This document shows, piece after piece, positions 33,674 through 64,000 of a DNA stretch of 64,000 nucleotides. Location of the stretch: contig OX030957.1 of assembly GCA_943735955.1 (NCBI GenBank), positions 9,345,100-9,409,099 on the forward strand, given 5' to 3'. The notes beneath the pieces are model-generated. The model worked only from the letters and a program-made list of their open reading frames with translations, was not told the origin of the DNA and ran no database searches. The DNA is from Piscicola geometra (lineage: Eukaryota > Annelida > Clitellata > Hirudinida > Piscicolidae). Made by a program: the position numbers and the translations under genes. Every line of letters starts with the position of its first letter. Position 1 is the first letter of the stretch.

Positions 33674-33700
33674 TGACGTCACGCTCAGCTCTATAAATAG
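33674..33700 (+). promoter_or_regulatory. Possible core promoter: CRE plus TATA box
   Basis: A perfect CRE palindrome TGACGTCA (33674-33681) lies 10 bp before TATAAATAG (33692-33700). About 1650 bp downstream is the RCOR start codon, and 25 bp downstream a 75-codon open frame that I do not recognise. Such pairs occur by chance, so this is weak. Confidence 0.3.
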
Positions 33701-35347
33701 CTGTATGGTAAAAAAAAATATTTCATGGAGGTTGCAATGCAAAAACATGTTACTTTGGAGGCGATTTTCACAATTCCGGTAGGTTTTAGTGAAAGTGTGT
33801 TAACAAATTTGTTTGAAGAAGGGCTTGAAGTTAAACTTATTGGGTTTCCAAAAAAAAATTACTGCCTTAAAAGGCATTTAATAGCTATGAAACGAACCTC
33901 ATTGAGCGATAATAATAAGTTATGCAAGTCTAAAGATAATGAACAACTTTGAACTTTAAATTTATTTGATTCAAAGTTTGAAGGTAGTAAAAACAAATTT
34001 TTAAGTGTTTTACATGAAAGATAGTGCATAAAATTGTTTTTATTAACGAAAACCATCCCACTGAGGGATTAAGTTCTTTCCTTATTCATCTTCACTCATT
34101 CAACCCTAACAAAAATTCAAAGGGCTTAAAGAGATATGAGTTAAATAAAAAAAAGGTACATCCTATGTGCACCAGCATCAGCAGAAGAGACCAGTAAGAG
34201 AATGGAGCAGCCTATGGCCTGTTGGGTTTGGAAGTGGCTTGCCCACTAACAGTGAAATAGGTCTACTTTTTCAACATCATGACACTGTTTGATCATTTTT
34301 TCAAACTCATTATCAATTTAATTTAACTACTCATTTTGTATCAAATTAGCTGACATTGATAAAAATAAGATTAAAAAAACATGTCAGGATTATTCAACAA
34401 TAAATATTCTGACTGCTGATAGGCAAAATAAAATACCCTATAATTATTAGACATTTTCCCCCATAGTAAAACATGCTGATGACTTCTAATTCTCTGACCA
34501 ATATTATGGTAACACTTTTTCATTAAACAATTTGACAATATTTGTAACTTTTCATTTATAAAATTTTGAGTTTAATAAAGTTTTTAAAACTTATTTTTTG
34601 AATGAAATTTACAAATGATTTTTATGATGTAAAAATATTTGAGATTACTGAGTTGAATTTGTTAAAGCTGCAAAGGATATGCTGCAAGTTTAAGCAATAA
34701 ATCATATCGATGGAAATTTTTTTCCACTTTGATTGTTTCTATCTCCTTTATTTAGGTTATAATAATTTTCTAAAAGTAAATAAGCCATAATTATTGCTCA
34801 TTTTACGATGTATCTTGTATCAAATAGTTGCCGAAATAATAAAAATAACATGGCCGCTTTTAGTTATTGTTATTTTTATTCTGTCGTACATACACCAGCT
34901 GATTTTAGTAAATAAACATGCATTCGTCTTTAAAGTTTATACGCATTTTTAATTAAAGTGTGAAAACCATATATATGTATATGCTGAAAACAAGCTTCTG
35001 TTTTTATAGAACAAATATTGATGACCATTGGTTACATATATATTGGTTCAATTCCCTTTTTTCATTTCATCAAAAAGGAACACTAAATACTAGACACAAA
35101 TATAAAATTTACATTCATTAAAAAAAATATTTTGATCTTTCTTACATTTTCATAATGAATATGTAACGAAAATATTTTTTCATTATAAAAGTACATGAAA
35201 CAAAGAAATTTCAGAAGAATTGTGTAAAAAGTTACCTAAACATTATTTTTTTCTAAATAAGAAAAAAAGTATCGTTTTTAGATTATTCTTCACATTGGTA
35301 CTTCAATTAGTTAGTTATTTATTTGAATTTGTAAACAAGAGCTTAAT

Positions 35348-41742
<6,395 letters not shown>

Positions 41743-42877
41743 CATGAAGTTGTTGGTGCGATTGTTTGTGTCATTGTGTGTACTTGCTATGTTGTGGCAG
41801 CTGAATCCAAATTGAGATTAGGCAGCCAAATTAATACTATTACTAAGCTCTCTTATTATATCATCTATTTGATTTATTTTTAGTATAATTTTGAAATTAA
41901 AGTTTGAGAATTTATTATTATTTATTATTTGTAATTCTATTAATTTTATGCTAACAGTTGAAAGTCCAGTAAATCTAAAGTGGTAATAATCTTGAGAGAA
42001 ACGTGAAACCAGAGTTTAGTTTTACACTTTCACATGCTTGTTTTATAATTTAAAAATGTTTAATTTAATTTTGCACATTAACAATAAATTGTTGGAAATT
42101 GTGGACTTTTTGAATGCTTAACGAATCACAAATTCATTATTAAAATTCAATTATTTCAAAAAGAGTGCTAGAAAGACTGGAAATGTTTTAAATGTTCGAG
42201 ACGTAGTTATAAATAGATATTTGAGACTAAAAGTATTTTAAGTAGTTTCGTTTGAAATTGCTAAAACGTGTGCAACGATTAAATGGATGTCTTGCGCGTT
42301 TGAATCAAAAGATGTGAGAAGAGTCCTTTACGAACAGTTTGTAAGTGAGTGATTGGCTGAAAAATTGGAAATTCTGAATAAAGTTCAAGTTTAAACTGTA
42401 CAAAAATATTCTGAGTAATAAATTAACTTAGTAATTCGAATTCACGTAAATATTATTTAAGCACTTGATTAAAAATTTTATAATAAATTTTTGAAAAGTT
42501 TGAGAATACAAAATCAATACTGTAGAAACATCGGGCTGGCTTTGACCACCTGAGTCCGCTGTACAAATGGCGTACATGAGGGGATTCATAATTCAAAAAA
42601 TCAAAGGTATATCAATGACAAAGTACAATAAATAATTTCAAAGTGAAATTAAACAAAAAGGTGATCACATGCGAGGTCCCTTGGAAGATTAAAGTCGTAA
42701 TATCATGATTATTGGAATATTTACGTTTGATAAACTGCAAGAAGCTTGAATGCTCACGACGCTTAAGAAGTTTTTTCTCTATTATTTCACCATCTTCCCA
42801 CTTCAAAGAATTTCTCATCGAATCATTTGTAACAAAAACCTCGCTGGCATTTCTAAAAGCACTAAGAAGCATTTCGA
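41743..42877. other. Convergent RCOR-ABCG intergenic region
   Basis: Holds the 3' UTRs of both genes, which face each other. A/T-rich; no repeat or gene recognised. Confidence 0.6.
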
Positions 42878-62903
<20,026 letters not shown>

Positions 62904-63904
62904 TGAAAAGTATTCTTAGAGCGTAAAATTTCCCTATTGAACCTATTTTTGTTTTTTGCTTTTGAAATCGCTTTGTTAGCAATTCTTGACCAAGATTCCA
63001 AGTCAAATGCTTAACGATTTATTATTATTATTCCATATAACAATATTTACTAATTGTAAGTGTTACTGCTACTTAACAATACTACTACATTAAACAGACA
63101 TGGAATTTCTTGAACGAACACACACAGCTAGCGATCGAATCAGCGCACATGATCAATGCTTTTATATGAACCTACATGCATTTATATATCGCCTATTCGT
63201 TAATAAAGCTTCAGTACAGTTAAAATTAGTTCACATATGACTTCTAAATTTGTCTTTCTTGATGTCATCAAGATATATTACGTACCACATGATTAATTAT
63301 TATAAAGACAGGATCATTAAATTTCTAATGAGGTTCATGAGAGGGCCAATAAAGTAGCTCTAAACTAGGTCAATGGAAGGACCTTCTGCGTGTGCATGTA
63401 CTAAGATCTAAAAAATACTAATTTTGGTAAACAGTTATTAGAGTTTGAATCATATTTTCTATTTCCGATAATGTTTCTGAAAAACGTCAACTTTATGTTA
63501 AGATTTTCAAACTATTCAAGCTTCTTTTCATATCAATGAATACATTTCAAAACTGCAAACCGGATATCAACATATAATTTAAAAATAAAATGATTAAATA
63601 GAATTTAAAATTATATTCAAAGCAAAAAAGGTGTTCAAGATACTTTTATCGAAACGCCCTATAATAATTTTCGAAAAGATGAGCTGTTGAGGCGATGCGT
63701 CAAACCGGAGAATTTACAGACCAAAGTAGATCTCACCATCTAATCTTTTAAGCAATTCGTTAGAGGACTGTGCAAAAAATATGTTTCAATAAAATAGAAT
63801 AGAAATAATGTAATGATTTACAATTTTGGTTCTTTTTTATAAAGCTCAAAACACCTTTAGTAAAAGTGAATGCGTGATATTTTCAAAATGTTGTAAATTA
63901 ATAT
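62904..63904. other. ABCG upstream region
   Basis: 5' flank of the ABCG coding start. A/T-rich; I see no clear core promoter, gene or repeat. An upstream non-coding exon is possible. Confidence 0.5.
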
Positions 63905-64000
63905 ATTTTCAAAACTGAAACAAAAATAAAAACTTTAATTATTTTAAAAACGAAAACGAAAATAAAAACTTTAATTATTTTCAAAACGAAAACGAAAATA
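63905..64000. repeat. CGAAAA-rich repeat at right edge, inverted copy of left-edge repeat
   Basis: Units of AAAACGAAAACGAAAATAAA are the reverse complement of those at 1-140. Confidence 0.6.

Larger units (their letters stand above)
25704..35347. other. AP2M1-RCOR intergenic region
   Basis: No conserved gene found. It holds a (TAG)n run, the dispersed repeats at 26955-27645 and 31520-32360, an (AATC)n run, the nested LINEs, the piggyBac remnant and SINE copy 3. 27850-28295, 31000-31470, 31700-32220 and 32960-35347 are A/T-rich with nothing recognised beyond short open frames such as 33725-33952, which I cannot assign. Confidence 0.7.

Overview
This is animal (metazoan) nuclear DNA. It carries four conserved protein genes split by spliceosomal introns, plus animal-type LINE, SINE and piggyBac elements. 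Spliced exons match DROSHA, AP2M1, RCOR/CoREST and ABCG1/4 closely. The A+T-rich intergenic DNA, extreme intronic satellite load and divergence from vertebrate proteins suggest an invertebrate. I cannot name the phylum.

Layout: 365-16830 (+) is the 3' two-thirds of DROSHA, the nuclear RNase III of pri-microRNA processing; its N-terminal exons lie left of the window. 17200-25703 (+) is a complete AP2M1, the mu subunit of the clathrin adaptor AP-2, starting only 369 bp after the DROSHA stop. 25704-35347 is intergenic and dominated by decayed mobile DNA: a CR1-like LINE split by an RTE insertion with a visible target-site duplication, a piggyBac remnant, and dispersed repeats. 35348-about 41742 (+) is RCOR (ELM2-SANT-SANT), the scaffold joining LSD1 to HDAC1/2; only its last exon is unresolved. 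42878-62903 (-) is a 14-exon ABCG half-transporter, convergent with RCOR. The four genes serve unrelated cellular jobs; no shared pathway is implied.

Repeats: the introns of the three plus-strand genes (0-41 kb) are packed with mini- and microsatellites, often starting at or just after the splice donor. Several introns have a G/T-rich array near the 5' splice site and a complementary C/A-rich array near the 3' splice site. The fifth AP2M1 intron is about 2.2 kb of a 15-mer satellite rich in a branch-point-like TACTAAT. The ABCG introns have little of this beyond one (TA)n and one (CA)n block. Mobile DNA includes a CR1/L2-like LINE and an internally deleted piggyBac element in DROSHA introns, a tRNA-derived SINE in ABCG, and five more copies of that SINE's 3' domain.

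Most worth checking: complementary intron-end arrays; the satellite branch-point array; an apparent frameshifting deletion in the second RNase III domain of DROSHA; two GC-AG introns with GCTAG donors; and a pentanucleotide array abutting a SINE tail.
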